A DNA stretch of 64,000 bases, from positions 1 through 64,000 of the forward strand of contig NZ_JANJTZ010000002.1 in the NCBI RefSeq assembly GCF_024710845.1, read 5' to 3'. Below, piece after piece: positions 18,628 to 28,817 of the stretch. Both the position numbers and the translations under genes were made by a program. This DNA is from Mesorhizobium sp. GTDB taxonomy: Bacteria > Pseudomonadota > Alphaproteobacteria > Rhizobiales > Rhizobiaceae. A model generated the notes under the pieces. It saw nothing but the letters and a program-made list of their open reading frames with translations. It had not been told where the DNA came from and searched no databases. Each line of letters opens with the position of its first letter. Within the stretch, counting starts at the first letter, position 1.

Positions 18628-19518
18628 CTACCGGGAGCGAGGTCGCAGATAGACGAACCAGTAAACTGCTCCTACCATCAGGCTGCCGCCTATGAGGTTC
18701 CCGATGGTCGCGACGGCAATGTTGTGGAGCGCGCCAGGCACCGTCAGGGCGGAGTAGTCCGCTGCGTTTTGTCCGATCGCCGTCCAGAACTCCGGCCCTG
18801 CCCACTCCTTGATGGCGAGGCCGTAGGGCAGGAGGTAGAGGTTGGCGATGGAGTGCTCGAATCCGGCTGCGACAAAGGCCGCGATGGGGGGCACAATGAC
18901 CATCACTTTGCCCGGCACGCTCCGGGCGCCCAGGGCCATCCACACCGCGAGGCATACGAGGACGTTGCAGAGCACCGCCAGAAAGAAGAGCTGGGCCGTC
19001 GGCAAAGCTGCCTTGGCTGAAGCGATCGCGAGCGCGGTCTTGCCGACAGCTCCGCCACCGAATTGATAATGAGCGGCAAGGAACACGAGAGCAGCCGTTG
19101 CGATCGTGCCGATGATATTACCCACATAGACGAGGGCCCAGGCGCGTAGAAGCGAGCCCAGCGAGATTCGCTGGCTGGCATATGCCATGACCATCAGGGC
19201 GTCCCCGGTGAACAATTCCGCACCGCCGACGATCACCAGGATAAGGCCGAGCGAGAAGACAAGACCGCCGAGTAGCCGGGCAGAACCCCATGGCATCCCC
19301 TCTGCCCCGGTCATCACCACGGTCAGGAACACCGCGCCGAGCGCTATGAAGGCGCCCGCAAGGATCCCGAGGACGATAAGACCGATCGTGTCCCGATTGG
19401 CTTTGACAACTCCTGCGTTCTCACAGGCCAGCGCCATCTCCGGCGGTAACGGATCGGCCAACCCGGATCGCGTCTCCCCGGCGGACCGGTCAATCACATC
19501 GTTGTCTATCTCTGACAT
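18628..19518 (-). CDS. Formate/nitrite transporter (FNT) family channel
   Basis: A 296-residue inner-membrane protein with six hydrophobic helices in the FocA/NirC arrangement. Recognisable blocks are GAFIALGAVFL, GGAELFTGDALMVMAYA (the broken helix with the conserved Thr) and AAFVAAGFEHSIANLYLLP, which carries the channel histidine. About 40 polar residues precede the first helix. No formate dehydrogenase or nitrite reductase genes are nearby, so formate, nitrite or hydrosulfide cannot be told apart. A near-FNR palindrome lies 123 bases upstream. Confidence 0.9.
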   Translation of the reverse strand: MSEIDNDVIDRSAGETRSGLADPLPPEMALACENAGVVKANRDTIGLIVLGILAGAFIALGAVFLTVVMTGAEGMPWGSARLLGGLVFSLGLILVIVGGAELFTGDALMVMAYASQRISLGSLLRAWALVYVGNIIGTIATAALVFLAAHYQFGGGAVGKTALAIASAKAALPTAQLFFLAVLCNVLVCLAVWMALGARSVPGKVMVIVPPIAAFVAAGFEHSIANLYLLPYGLAIKEWAGPEFWTAIGQNAADYSALTVPGALHNIAVATIGNLIGGSLMVGAVYWFVYLRPRSR

Positions 19519-19640
19519 GAGATGCAGCCTCAGTGTCTACAGCGGTTGGTGCGCCAAGGGGGTTGCCGCAATTCTGCCGATCTCCGGCAATGCGGCCGTT
19601 TCTCTCTAGGATCAGCTAGCGGGTTCTTTCCGGGTTCGAC

Positions 19641-19654
19641 TTGACGAAGCTCAA
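19641..19654. promoter_or_regulatory. FNR/FixK-like palindrome upstream of the FNT gene
   Basis: TTGACGAAGCTCAA keeps the outer TTGA...TCAA of the FNR/FixK consensus TTGAT-N4-ATCAA but differs at both inner positions. It sits in the 239-base gap upstream of the minus-strand FNT gene, whose family is often anaerobically controlled. The match is partial, so this is a candidate only. Confidence 0.3.
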
Positions 19655-19757
19655 ATTGAACCTGCTCGCTAGCCGCATTTACCGGCTGCATCGCGCTGAG
19701 GCGGATGGCAGAACCTCAGGGGATCGCCGCCGGCTTTCGCCCCGCTATGGATTGCGC

Positions 19758-20969
19758 TCAGACTGCACGCACGGCAATGACGGCATTGGTGCCGCCGAAA
19801 GCGAATGCGTTGCTGATGGCCGCGCGAACCGGCCTCCGCCGCGCCACATTGGGCGTCACGTCGAGGTCGCAGGCGGGATCGACCTCGCGATAGTTGGCGG
19901 TCGGCGGCACGACGCCGTCGCGGATCGCCATGACGCAGGCGATCATCTCCAGCGCCCCCGAGGCTCCGAGGCAATGCGCGTGCATCGATTTCGTCGACGA
20001 GACCGACAGACGGTCGGCATGCGCGCCGAAGGCACGGCGGATGGCGGCGGTCTCGATCTCGTCGTTGGCCTTGGTGCCTGTGCCATGCGCGTTGACGTAG
20101 TCGATCTCTTCGGGAGCGAGGCCGGCATCGGCGAGGCACGCCCGGATCGCCGCCGTCGGCCCTTCGACAGTCGGCGCCACGATATCCGCGGCGTCGGCCG
20201 ACAGACCAGCGCCGGCGAATTCGGCGAGGATGGTCGCTCCGCGCGCCACCGCGTGCTCGTAGCTCTCCAGCACAGCCATGCCCGCGCCTTCGCCGAGTAC
20301 CAGCCCCTGGCGGTCGGCCGAAAACGGCCGGCAGGTGTCGGGCGACAGGATGCGCAGCGCCTCCCACGCCTTGAGGATGCCATAGATCATCGGCGCATCG
20401 GTTCCGCCTGCCAGCATCACGTCGGCGCGGCCGAGACGGATCTGGTCGGCCGCCGCCGAGAAGGCGTGGTTGGACGAGGAGCAGGCCGAACTCACGCCGA
20501 AGACCGGTCCGTGCAGGCCGTACTGGATGCTGACCTGTCCCGCCGGCGCGCCCGGCATTACGCGCGGAACCGTGAAGATGCCGGCTCGCGTCTTTCCTTC
20601 GAGAAAAACGCTGCGATAATTCTCTTCGATCGCCTCCCAGCCGCAGATGCCCGTTCCGACGACGGCGCCGATCCGGTCGGCGCGACCCGGCTCGACATGC
20701 AGACCCGCCTGGGCAATTGCCTGGCCCGCCGCCAGCACCGCCAGGAGCGAGAACCGATCCATCGTCACCAGCCGCTTGCGGTCGATGTCGTGCGCCGGCA
20801 TTTGCTTGATCTCGCCGCCGGACCTGATTTTCAGGTCGTAGAGCGAAACCGTCTCCAGCGGTCCGATGCCGCTTTGGCCGGCCTGCATCGCCTTCCAGAT
20901 GGCTGCGGTATCGGTGCCGATCGGACAGAGGCCGCCGAGGCCGGTGATGACGATGCGCGGACGGCTCAT
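19758..20969 (-). CDS. Beta-ketoacyl-ACP synthase, NodE/FabF-like
   Basis: A 403-residue thiolase-fold condensing enzyme. Catalytic residues are Cys163 in VSSACSSS, His295 in [11 protein letters not shown] and His332 in [12 protein letters not shown], with GTNAV near the C-terminus. The length and the partner ACP ending 1 base upstream match the NodF-NodE pair that makes special unsaturated acyl chains for Nod factors. No other nod gene is present, so a role in another acyl product, such as a lipid or secondary metabolite, is more likely. The MHAH segment replaces the MTGH common in FabF. Confidence 0.87.
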   Translation of the reverse strand: MSRPRIVITGLGGLCPIGTDTAAIWKAMQAGQSGIGPLETVSLYDLKIRSGGEIKQMPAHDIDRKRLVTMDRFSLLAVLAAGQAIAQAGLHVEPGRADRIGAVVGTGICGWEAIEENYRSVFLEGKTRAGIFTVPRVMPGAPAGQVSIQYGLHGPVFGVSSACSSSNHAFSAAADQIRLGRADVMLAGGTDAPMIYGILKAWEALRILSPDTCRPFSADRQGLVLGEGAGMAVLESYEHAVARGATILAEFAGAGLSADAADIVAPTVEGPTAAIRACLADAGLAPEEIDYVNAHGTGTKANDEIETAAIRRAFGAHADRLSVSSTKSMHAHCLGASGALEMIACVMAIRDGVVPPTANYREVDPACDLDVTPNVARRRPVRAAISNAFAFGGTNAVIAVRAV

Positions 20970-20970
20970 C

Positions 20971-21225
20971 TCAGCCCTTCTTGCTGATCAGCAAGCGGAC
21001 GGCCGTAACGATATCGCCGATCGTCTTTAGATTGTTCCAGGCTTCGACCGTATTCATCTCGATCTCGATTCCGTGCCGCTCTTCGAGGTCGAAGATGATC
21101 TCGGTGAGTTCCAGCGAATGGATACCCAGCATATCCAGTTCGGTCGCGGTCGTGATCTCACCGGCATCGGCACCGGTGTGCGCCTTGATCAACTCGATTA
21201 CTTCCGCGGCAAGTGTGTCGGTCAT
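20971..21225 (-). CDS. Acyl carrier protein, NodF-like
   Basis: An 84-residue acidic protein. The phosphopantetheine attachment serine is Ser37 in GIHSLEL. The C-terminal half ([20 protein letters not shown]) closely resembles NodF (EMNTADAWSNLNNIGDVV as I recall it) more than AcpP. An AGGGGA ribosome site lies upstream. It is immediately followed by the ketosynthase gene, so the pair is expressed as one unit. It presumably carries growing acyl chains for that enzyme; a transferase accepting the product is not visible nearby. Confidence 0.85.
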   Translation of the reverse strand: MTDTLAAEVIELIKAHTGADAGEITTATELDMLGIHSLELTEIIFDLEERHGIEIEMNTVEAWNNLKTIGDIVTAVRLLISKKG

Positions 21226-21311
21226 GCAAGCTTCCCCTCAGAATACACCCGAACGCAACCGTGCACCGCTAGCGCTCCTCCGGCTTCCGCGCCCCCCGAC
21301 GCGGTTCCCCC

Positions 21312-21331
21312 TTACCTCTATAGAAAGGTAA
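21312..21331. promoter_or_regulatory. Inverted repeat between the ACP gene and ureD
   Basis: TTACCTCTATAGAAAGGTAA has 6-base arms TTACCT/AGGTAA around an 8-base AT-rich centre that resembles a -10 element. It lies in the 169-base gap between the divergent acyl carrier and ureD genes. It could be an operator for either. The regulator is unknown. Confidence 0.35.
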
Positions 21332-21394
21332 CGTTCGGCGGGCAACACGTCATGCCTCGACAGCGGCACCTGGCCGCGCCTAGGTTCTCGCGCG

Positions 21395-22258
21395 ATGAAG
21401 CATGTTTCGATCCCCTCCGACCAACTGCCGGAGCCGGCTATGCAACGCGTGCAGGCGGTAGGCCGGCTCGCGGTCGCCTCGCGGGACGGGCGGACCCGCG
21501 TGCAGCGTCTGTTCCAGCAGGGCGCGGCAAAGATCAGGATGCCGGTGACGTCGGGCGATCCGCTCGAGGCGATCCTGATCAACACCGCCGGCGGCATGAC
21601 AGGCGGCGACAGGTTGGACTGGGAGTTCGAGGTCGGGCCAGGCGCGGCGGCGGCACTGACCACGCAGGCCTGCGAGAAGGCCTACCGCGCCGAATCCGGC
21701 GTGGCCCGGATCCGGACCGTCGCGCGGGTCGCCGAGGGCGGGCATCTGGCCTGGCTGCCACAGGAGACCATCCTATACGACCGCTCGGCGCTGGAGCGCC
21801 GGCTGGACGTGGACCTCGCCCCGGGTGCCACGGCGCTTATCGTCGAATCCGTCATCGTCGGCCGCCGCGCCATGGGCGAGACCGTCGCATCGGCGCGCTT
21901 CCGCGATGTCTGGCGCATTTGCCTCGGCGGCCGCCTCGTCCATGCCGACACCGTTGCGTTCGAGGGAGACGTGGCCGCCCAGCTTTCCCGCGCGGCGGTA
22001 ATGGAAGGCGCTACGGCTATCGCCTCCGTCCTCCTGATCGCGCCCGATGCCGAACAGCGGCTGGAGGCAGTGCGCGCGATCGTCGGCCCGCGCGGCGGCG
22101 CCAGCTTCTGGACATTGCGTGGCGACAGGGGAGAAACGGGTGGCAAGCTTCTTGCGAGGCTCGTCGCAAACGACGGCTACGACTTGAGGCAGCGGCTGGT
22201 ACCCTTGCTGGGCCTGCTCAATGGACAGGCAGGGCTGCCCAAAGTCTGGTCAACATAG
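21395..22258 (+). CDS. ureD: Urease accessory protein UreD
   Basis: A 287-residue scaffold that binds apo-urease and, with UreF and UreG, guides nickel into the active site. Family blocks seen are [29 protein letters not shown] and [18 protein letters not shown]. It is the first gene of the urease locus, 14 bases ahead of ureA. No strong ribosome site precedes the ATG. Gene order ureD-A-(J)-B-C-E-F-G is standard for rhizobia. Confidence 0.95.
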   Translation: MKHVSIPSDQLPEPAMQRVQAVGRLAVASRDGRTRVQRLFQQGAAKIRMPVTSGDPLEAILINTAGGMTGGDRLDWEFEVGPGAAAALTTQACEKAYRAESGVARIRTVARVAEGGHLAWLPQETILYDRSALERRLDVDLAPGATALIVESVIVGRRAMGETVASARFRDVWRICLGGRLVHADTVAFEGDVAAQLSRAAVMEGATAIASVLLIAPDAEQRLEAVRAIVGPRGGASFWTLRGDRGETGGKLLARLVANDGYDLRQRLVPLLGLLNGQAGLPKVWST

Positions 22259-22272
22259 CATCCGGAGGACGC

Positions 22273-22575
22273 ATGAATCTCACCCCGAGGGAAAAGGACA
22301 AGCTTCTGATCGCCATGGCGGCGATCGTCGCGCGCAAGCGGTTGGAACGCGGCGTCAAGCTCAATCACCCCGAGGCGATCGCGCTGATCACCGACTACGT
22401 CGTCGAGGGCGCGCGCGACGGCCGCTCAGTCGCCGACCTGATGCAGGCCGGCGCCCATGTCATCACCCGCGACCAGGTCATGGACGGAGTTGCCTCGATG
22501 ATCCACGACATCCAGGTCGAGGCGACCTTCCCGGACGGCACCAAGCTCGTCACCGTCCACGAGCCGATAAGGTAG
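22273..22575 (+). CDS. ureA: Urease subunit gamma
   Basis: A 100-residue structural subunit starting [20 protein letters not shown], with the conserved [22 protein letters not shown] core and a [15 protein letters not shown] end. CGGAGGAC directly upstream is a good ribosome site. Together with UreB and UreC it forms the (alpha-beta-gamma)3 enzyme that hydrolyses urea to ammonia and carbamate. Gamma and beta are separate genes here, as usual in alphaproteobacteria. Confidence 0.97.
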   Translation: MNLTPREKDKLLIAMAAIVARKRLERGVKLNHPEAIALITDYVVEGARDGRSVADLMQAGAHVITRDQVMDGVASMIHDIQVEATFPDGTKLVTVHEPIR

Positions 22576-22579
22576 CGCC

Positions 22580-22831
22580 ATGCTCGAGCTGCGACCCAAC
22601 TGCGAATGCTGCGACCGCGACCTGCCGCCTCAGAGCGCGGACGCGATGATCTGCACCTTCGAATGCACCTTCTGCGCCGACTGCGCGACGAACGTGCTCG
22701 CCGGCATATGTCCGAACTGCGGCGGCGAACTGGTGCGCCGCCCGGTGCGGCCGGCCGCCCTGCTTGCCAAATACCCGGCCTCGACGCGACGCGTGTTCAA
22801 GGCCGAGGGCTGCCCGCAGCGGGCGGCGTAA
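22580..22831 (+). CDS. DUF1272 domain-containing small cysteine-rich protein
   Basis: An 83-residue protein with a dense cysteine pattern: CECCDRDL, ICTFECTFCADCA and ICPNCGGELVRRP. These are zinc-ribbon-like pairs characteristic of DUF1272. It lies between ureA and the ureJ-type gene with a 4-base gap from ureA, so it is co-transcribed with urease genes. Metal binding is likely from the sequence; a link to nickel delivery is only suggested by location. Confidence 0.85.
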   Translation: MLELRPNCECCDRDLPPQSADAMICTFECTFCADCATNVLAGICPNCGGELVRRPVRPAALLAKYPASTRRVFKAEGCPQRAA

Positions 22832-22857
22832 CGAATGACCGACAGGAAGGGGATCGC

Positions 22858-23457
22858 ATGCTGAAACGGATCGGACTGGCTTTGGTGGGGCTCCTGATGG
22901 GAGTGGCGCCCGCCTTTGCCCACCTCAGTCCCGCTGAGCACGGCTCCTTCGCAGCCGGGCTGTCCCACCCGCTGTTCGGGGTAGATCACATCCTCGCTAT
23001 GGTCGCGGTGGGTCTGTGGGCGGCCCTATTGGCCGGCTCCGACCGCCGCGCGCTCTGGCTGGTGCCGTCAGCCTTCGTCAGCACGATGCTCGCCGGTTTC
23101 GCCGCCGCGATGGCCGGCGCGCCCTTGCCCTTCGTCGAGCTGGTGATCCTCGCCTCGGTGGTGGCGATCGGCCTCATGGCTGCAGTCGCGCTGAGCGTCC
23201 CGACCGCGGCGGCGATGGCGATTGTTGGCGTCTTCGCCCTATTCCACGGCCATGCCCATGGCGGCGAACTGGGCGCGGCGGGCGCCTGGCCCTTCGCGAT
23301 TGGCTTCGCGCTGACGACGGCGCTGCTCCATGCCGCGGGCATCGCGCTCGGGCTCGGCGTCGGCCGCCTCGCTGGCCGCCACCTCGGCCGCACCGCCACC
23401 CGCGCCGCCGGCGCGCTCACGGCGGCAGGCGGGCTCTGGCTCGCCTTCGCCGGCTAG
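22858..23457 (+). CDS. ureJ: HupE/UreJ family nickel (or urease-accessory) permease
   Basis: A 199-residue membrane protein with a signal-like first segment ending VAPAFAHLS, then about six helices. The nickel-permease motifs [12 protein letters not shown] and [13 protein letters not shown], with clustered His/Asp, are the HupE/UreJ hallmark. It probably imports Ni2+ across the inner membrane for urease activation. It has an AAGGGGAT ribosome site and ends 10 bases before ureB. Confidence 0.9.
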   Translation: MLKRIGLALVGLLMGVAPAFAHLSPAEHGSFAAGLSHPLFGVDHILAMVAVGLWAALLAGSDRRALWLVPSAFVSTMLAGFAAAMAGAPLPFVELVILASVVAIGLMAAVALSVPTAAAMAIVGVFALFHGHAHGGELGAAGAWPFAIGFALTTALLHAAGIALGLGVGRLAGRHLGRTATRAAGALTAAGGLWLAFAG

Positions 23458-23467
23458 GGAGGAACAC

Positions 23468-23788
23468 ATGGTTCTCGGAGGTTTCGTTCCCGGCGAGATC
23501 ATCACCGCCAAGGGCGACATCGAGCTCAACGCCGGCCAGCCGACGGTGACGCTCAAGGTCGCCAATACCGGCGACCGGCCGATCCAGGTCGGCTCGCACT
23601 ATCATTTCTTCGAGACCAACGAAGGTCTGTCCTTTGACCGCGACAAGGCGCTCGGCATGCGGCTCGACATCGCTGCCGGCACCGCAGTGCGCTTCGAGCC
23701 CGGCCAGGAGCGCGACGTCACGCTGGTGCCTCTGGGCGGCAAACGCGAGGTCTTCGGCTTCCAGCAGAAGGTGATGGGCAAGCTGTGA
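23468..23788 (+). CDS. ureB: Urease subunit beta
   Basis: A 106-residue subunit with the canonical [15 protein letters not shown] start, [21 protein letters not shown] core and [16 protein letters not shown] block. A GGGAGGA ribosome site lies 5 bases before the ATG. The stop overlaps a GTG of the next small gene. In many rhizobia ureC follows closely, but here two unrelated genes and about 1 kb intervene. Confidence 0.97.
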   Translation: MVLGGFVPGEIITAKGDIELNAGQPTVTLKVANTGDRPIQVGSHYHFFETNEGLSFDRDKALGMRLDIAAGTAVRFEPGQERDVTLVPLGGKREVFGFQQKVMGKL

Positions 23789-24189
23789 AGCCTATGGTGC
23801 ATTGCCGACGATGGAAGTTTTGCACGCCGGTGGCCGTGATCCTTCTCGGCGGAACCGCAGCAGCACAGACGTCGAATTTGGAGGCAATGCGGGGGATCGA
23901 AGCGTACACGTTCGTTCTACCCGCGATTGATTGTTATCGGGATACAGAATTCAAATATACGATCGACGATAGTGCGTTGCAGCGTCACCTGGACAAATAC
24001 GCAGACATGCTAAAGGGCCGAGATGACGTCGACGATCTTGCTCAACTCAAGCAAGCGGCCGTGGATGGTGCCGAGAAGTATGACGAACTTGTCGCCTCCG
24101 GTGATAGGACCGCTTACTGCAAATTTGCTGTAGAGCGATACGGCCCGACAGGAGATATCTATCGGGGGCTGGTCGTTGAGAAGAAATAG
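23785..24189 (+). CDS. Hypothetical secreted protein between ureB and ureC
   Basis: A protein of 131-134 residues. It starts at GTG 23785, overlapping the ureB stop, or at ATG 23794. A signal peptide ([13 protein letters not shown]) is followed by a roughly 105-residue mature part with two cysteines (DCYRD, AYCKF) that could form a disulfide. Its base composition is clearly more AT-rich than the flanking ure genes, suggesting a different history. I do not recognise a family. Its presence inside the urease locus is odd and may be accidental. Confidence 0.65.
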   Translation: MKPMVHCRRWKFCTPVAVILLGGTAAAQTSNLEAMRGIEAYTFVLPAIDCYRDTEFKYTIDDSALQRHLDKYADMLKGRDDVDDLAQLKQAAVDGAEKYDELVASGDRTAYCKFAVERYGPTGDIYRGLVVEKK

Positions 24190-24205
24190 CACCCTTTCAA
24201 CGATG

Positions 24206-24670
24206 TCAGCCCGCCGGCTTCGCCGCCGCGTAGACGACGACGCGCTTGTCGTCGCCGATCTCGATTCCCAGCACGTCGCGCATCAGTACCTGGCGCGAGT
24301 CGATGGCGTGGAAGAGAAGGGCGTTTCCCTCGATCTCCTGCCGCAACGACGTGATCTCCGCGTCGCGTTCCTTCAGCTTGGCGTCGATCTCGGACGGAGG
24401 ACCGCCCTCGGTCACCGCCGCGTCGGGCAGGAAGACGATGTCGACGCTCTTGACGTCGGTGACCTTGCGCACGGCTTCCGCGCTTTCCCCGGCCTTGTCG
24501 ATGGCCTCGAGGATCTTGCCGTGGTCGGCGCTGGCGGTGCTCTCCTGCTCACGCACCTCGGAGCCGACGATGGCGTCGATCGCGCCTTCCGTCTGGAGAC
24601 CCTGGGCGTATGCTCCGCCGACCGCGAGAGCCGTCGCGACAAGGGTGACACCGATGGTAGGTCGCAACAT
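24206..24670 (-). CDS. Hypothetical secreted protein on the opposite strand inside the urease locus
   Basis: A 154-residue protein with a signal peptide (VTLVATALAVGGAYAQ) and an acidic, partly coiled-coil mature region (IDAKLKERDAEITSLRQEI) ending in an Ala/Lys tail. A good ribosome site (GAGGTGA, 3 bases before ATG; AAGG adjacent) supports it as a real gene. It runs against ureB-ureC and is divergent from ureC, so ureC probably has its own promoter in 24671-24784. Family not recognised. Confidence 0.7.
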   Translation of the reverse strand: MLRPTIGVTLVATALAVGGAYAQGLQTEGAIDAIVGSEVREQESTASADHGKILEAIDKAGESAEAVRKVTDVKSVDIVFLPDAAVTEGGPPSEIDAKLKERDAEITSLRQEIEGNALLFHAIDSRQVLMRDVLGIEIGDDKRVVVYAAAKPAG

Positions 24671-24784
24671 CCTTCACCTCGTTCTGTTCGTGACCGGATC
24701 ATGAAGAACCGCCCGCGTCTCGGATGGTTCCCGCCACGATCCGATATTTTTCAGCATTCGCCCGCTCACTCCGGAGCCTGACCC

Positions 24785-26497
<1,713 letters not shown>

Positions 26498-26550
26498 CGG
26501 CAGTTCACGGCCGGCTGGAAAGCTGCTGCCTATTGAGCGATATTGCGGCC

Positions 26551-26703
26551 ATGAACAAGGTCTCCCGCCTTTTGCACCTGACGTTCTACGAGTCGGATTC
26601 AGCAGACGAAACAGGATTAGCCGAAGTGGCCTTCCCCGCCACCTGCCCATTTACGATGGAGCAGATCCTCGACCCGGCCTTCTTTCCCGACGGGGATGCG
26701 TAA
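26551..26703 (+). CDS. Possible 50-residue small protein after ureC
   Basis: A short frame, MNKVSRLLHLTFYESD to FFPDGDA, runs from 26551 and overlaps the start of the next gene by 8 bases (ATGCGTAA). It is acidic and has no membrane segment. Its position in the gap between ureC and a membrane-protein gene, and its coupling-like overlap, are the only support. No family is recognised, and it could be chance. Confidence 0.35.
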   Translation: MNKVSRLLHLTFYESDSADETGLAEVAFPATCPFTMEQILDPAFFPDGDA

Positions 26704-27238
26704 CCTTCTCTTCTGGCTGCTGGTCGCGGCGACCGGCGCGGTCTATGCCACGATGGCGGTCTGGTCGCTGCCGCGCATCTCCGACGCGGCCGGAGGGCTG
26801 ATGCCTTTCGACTTGCGGCCCTTTGGCTACACCGAAGCGGAAGCGCGGGAGTTTCTGCGTCGCTTGAGCGACGAAGGCCGCTCCTTCTACCTCACCGTCC
26901 AGCACCGGCTCGACCTTGCCTTCCCCGCGCTACTGGCCGCGACGCTGGTGTGGACGGCGCTGCGTCTCCCGCCGCCGGGCTGGCGGGCGGTGCGATGGGT
27001 GCTGATCGGCGCAGCCGTCGGCGGCATGGTCGCCGACTACCTCGAGAACGCCGCAGTCGCCGCCATGCTCTCCGCCGCGCCCGATGCGGTCGCGGTCGAG
27101 CAGATCGCGATCGCGTCCCGCTGGACGGTGCTGAAATCGCTTGGCGCGACACTCGCCATGTCGTTAGGTGTGGTCCTCCCCGTCCGGGCGGTCCTCGTCC
27201 GGCTCACCACGCAGAAGTCTATGGATACTCCGTCATGA
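26696..27238 (+). CDS. Hypothetical membrane protein
   Basis: A 180-residue protein with an N-terminal hydrophobic helix ([17 protein letters not shown]) and three more (around residues 77-90, 101-113 and 152-170). A polar loop, [15 protein letters not shown] to TVQHRLD, lies between the first two. The stop overlaps the ATG of the following monooxygenase-like gene. Function is unknown. It belongs to a three-gene insert between ureC and ureE. Confidence 0.72.
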   Translation: MRNLLFWLLVAATGAVYATMAVWSLPRISDAAGGLMPFDLRPFGYTEAEAREFLRRLSDEGRSFYLTVQHRLDLAFPALLAATLVWTALRLPPPGWRAVRWVLIGAAVGGMVADYLENAAVAAMLSAAPDAVAVEQIAIASRWTVLKSLGATLAMSLGVVLPVRAVLVRLTTQKSMDTPS

Positions 27239-27531
27239 TCTACGTCGTCGCCACGCTCACCACCACGCCTGGAGGGGCCGAGGCGCTGCGCGCGCCCGCC
27301 GCCACCTGCATCGCCGAGACCCGCAAGGAGAAGGGCTGCCTCGGCTACGAACTGTTCCAGAGCCTCGAGGACAAAGACAAGCTCGTCTTCGTCGAGAAAT
27401 GGGAAACGCGCGAGGATCTGACGGCGCATTCCAGGCAGCCGCACCTGAAGGTCTGGCGCGATGCCAGCGGCCCGCACCTCGTTGCGCGCAAGATCGAGAT
27501 CGTCCATCCGGAGAAGGTGGAAGAGTTCTAG
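27235..27531 (+). CDS. Putative quinol monooxygenase (ABM domain)
   Basis: A 98-residue dimeric ferredoxin-like fold of the antibiotic biosynthesis monooxygenase (ABM) type. Typical blocks are [35 protein letters not shown] and [21 protein letters not shown]. Relatives such as YgiN act on quinols or aromatics without cofactors. It overlaps the upstream membrane-protein stop (ATGA) and is followed 15 bases later by a glutathione S-transferase gene, hinting at a detoxification pair. Confidence 0.85.
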   Translation: MIYVVATLTTTPGGAEALRAPAATCIAETRKEKGCLGYELFQSLEDKDKLVFVEKWETREDLTAHSRQPHLKVWRDASGPHLVARKIEIVHPEKVEEF

Positions 27532-27546
27532 GCGGGGAGAGAGAAC

Positions 27547-28158
27547 ATGTATCAGGCTGTCGGTTCCCCGGGCTCGCGCCTCACCCGGGTCGTGTGGATG
27601 CTCGAAGAACTGGGCGAGCCCTACGAGATCGTGAGGGCCAAGCAGTATTCGGAGACCATGAAGCGCTTCAATCCGACCGGCAAGATGCCGGCGCTGATCG
27701 ACCGCGACTTCGTGCTGACCGATTCCGCCGCCATCTGCGCCTATCTCGGCGAGAAGCATGCCGACAAGGGGCTCGGCCCGGAGCCCGGCCTTCGCGGCCG
27801 CGCCGAGATGATGTCCTGGATGCTCTACGCGCTGTCGGAGTTCGAGCAGCCGATGTGGAACAAGCTCAAGCACCGCTTCCTCCTGCCGAACGAGTTGCGG
27901 GCCGAGGTCGCGCCCTGGGTCGGTCACGAATTCGCCGCCGAGACCAGGGCCCTGGAAGCCAAGCTCGCGGGCCGGCCCTATGCGCTGGGCAACCGCTTTT
28001 CGGCAGTCGACGTGATCCTCGGCCATTGCGGCCAGTGGGCGAGGAGCGGCAAGTTCGAGGTGGCGTCCAAGTCCGTGGCGGACTATTTCGAGCGCGTGCT
28101 GTCCCGCCCGGCGCTGGCGCGGGCGAAGCAGCGCGAGCAAGAGGTGCAGGCCGCATGA
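27547..28158 (+). CDS. Glutathione S-transferase family protein
   Basis: A 203-residue protein with an N-terminal thioredoxin-like domain ([20 protein letters not shown], then [26 protein letters not shown], containing the glutathione-binding P-A-L and D-S-A elements) and a helical C-terminal domain. It has a GGGGAGAGAG ribosome region. The stop overlaps the ureE ATG (ATGA), so it is in the same transcript as ureE-F-G although it has no known urease role. Confidence 0.88.
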   Translation: MYQAVGSPGSRLTRVVWMLEELGEPYEIVRAKQYSETMKRFNPTGKMPALIDRDFVLTDSAAICAYLGEKHADKGLGPEPGLRGRAEMMSWMLYALSEFEQPMWNKLKHRFLLPNELRAEVAPWVGHEFAAETRALEAKLAGRPYALGNRFSAVDVILGHCGQWARSGKFEVASKSVADYFERVLSRPALARAKQREQEVQAA

Positions 28159-28817
28159 AACTGTCGATGAACACCGACTTCACCAAGATGCCGCGCGCCG
28201 GCAGCGTCATCCGCGCCGCCGACCTTGGACCGGATCGGGTCATCCCGTTCGATCTCGCGGTGCTCGACCACGAGGAGCGGCACTTGCGCCGGCGGGTGGT
28301 CCAACTCGTGCATGGCGACAAGATCCTGGTCGACTTGCCCGAGCCGGTCCATCTCGACGATCACGACGTGCTGGTTCTCGATGACGGACGGCATGCGGAG
28401 ATCATCGCGGCGGAGGAAGAGGTCTACGACATCCGCGCGAATGGCCCGGTGCATCTCGCCGAGCTCGCCTGGCATATCGGCAACCGTCACCTCTCCGCCC
28501 AGATCGAAGAACACCGCATCCTCATCCTGCGCGACCATGTCATCAAGGCGATGCTGGAGGGGCTGGGCGCCAGCGTGAGCGAGGTCTCCGAGCCGTTCCA
28601 CCCGGTGCGCGGCGCCTATTCGGGGCACTCGCACGGCCACGGCCCGCAGCCCGACGCTTTCGGCCGCATGCCCGGCGATCCGCACTACGGTCACAACCAC
28701 GGGCCGGATCACGACCACCATGGTCACGGGCATCATCATGGCCACGAGCATCACGGCGACGCTGACAAGTTCGGCCGGCTTCCGGGTGACCCGCACTACG
28801 GCCATAACCATGCCTGA
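28155..28817 (+). CDS. ureE: Urease accessory protein UreE, His-rich tail
   Basis: A 220-residue nickel metallochaperone. The N-terminal peptide-binding domain ([27 protein letters not shown]) and the metal domain with [19 protein letters not shown] are normal. About 65 C-terminal residues hold some 19 histidines, including two copies of FGR(M/L)[10 protein letters not shown] (28659-28700 and 28770-28811). This tail can store or buffer nickel. The start overlaps the glutathione S-transferase stop, and the end overlaps ureF by 8 bases. Confidence 0.95.
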   Translation: MKLSMNTDFTKMPRAGSVIRAADLGPDRVIPFDLAVLDHEERHLRRRVVQLVHGDKILVDLPEPVHLDDHDVLVLDDGRHAEIIAAEEEVYDIRANGPVHLAELAWHIGNRHLSAQIEEHRILILRDHVIKAMLEGLGASVSEVSEPFHPVRGAYSGHSHGHGPQPDAFGRMPGDPHYGHNHGPDHDHHGHGHHHGHEHHGDADKFGRLPGDPHYGHNHA

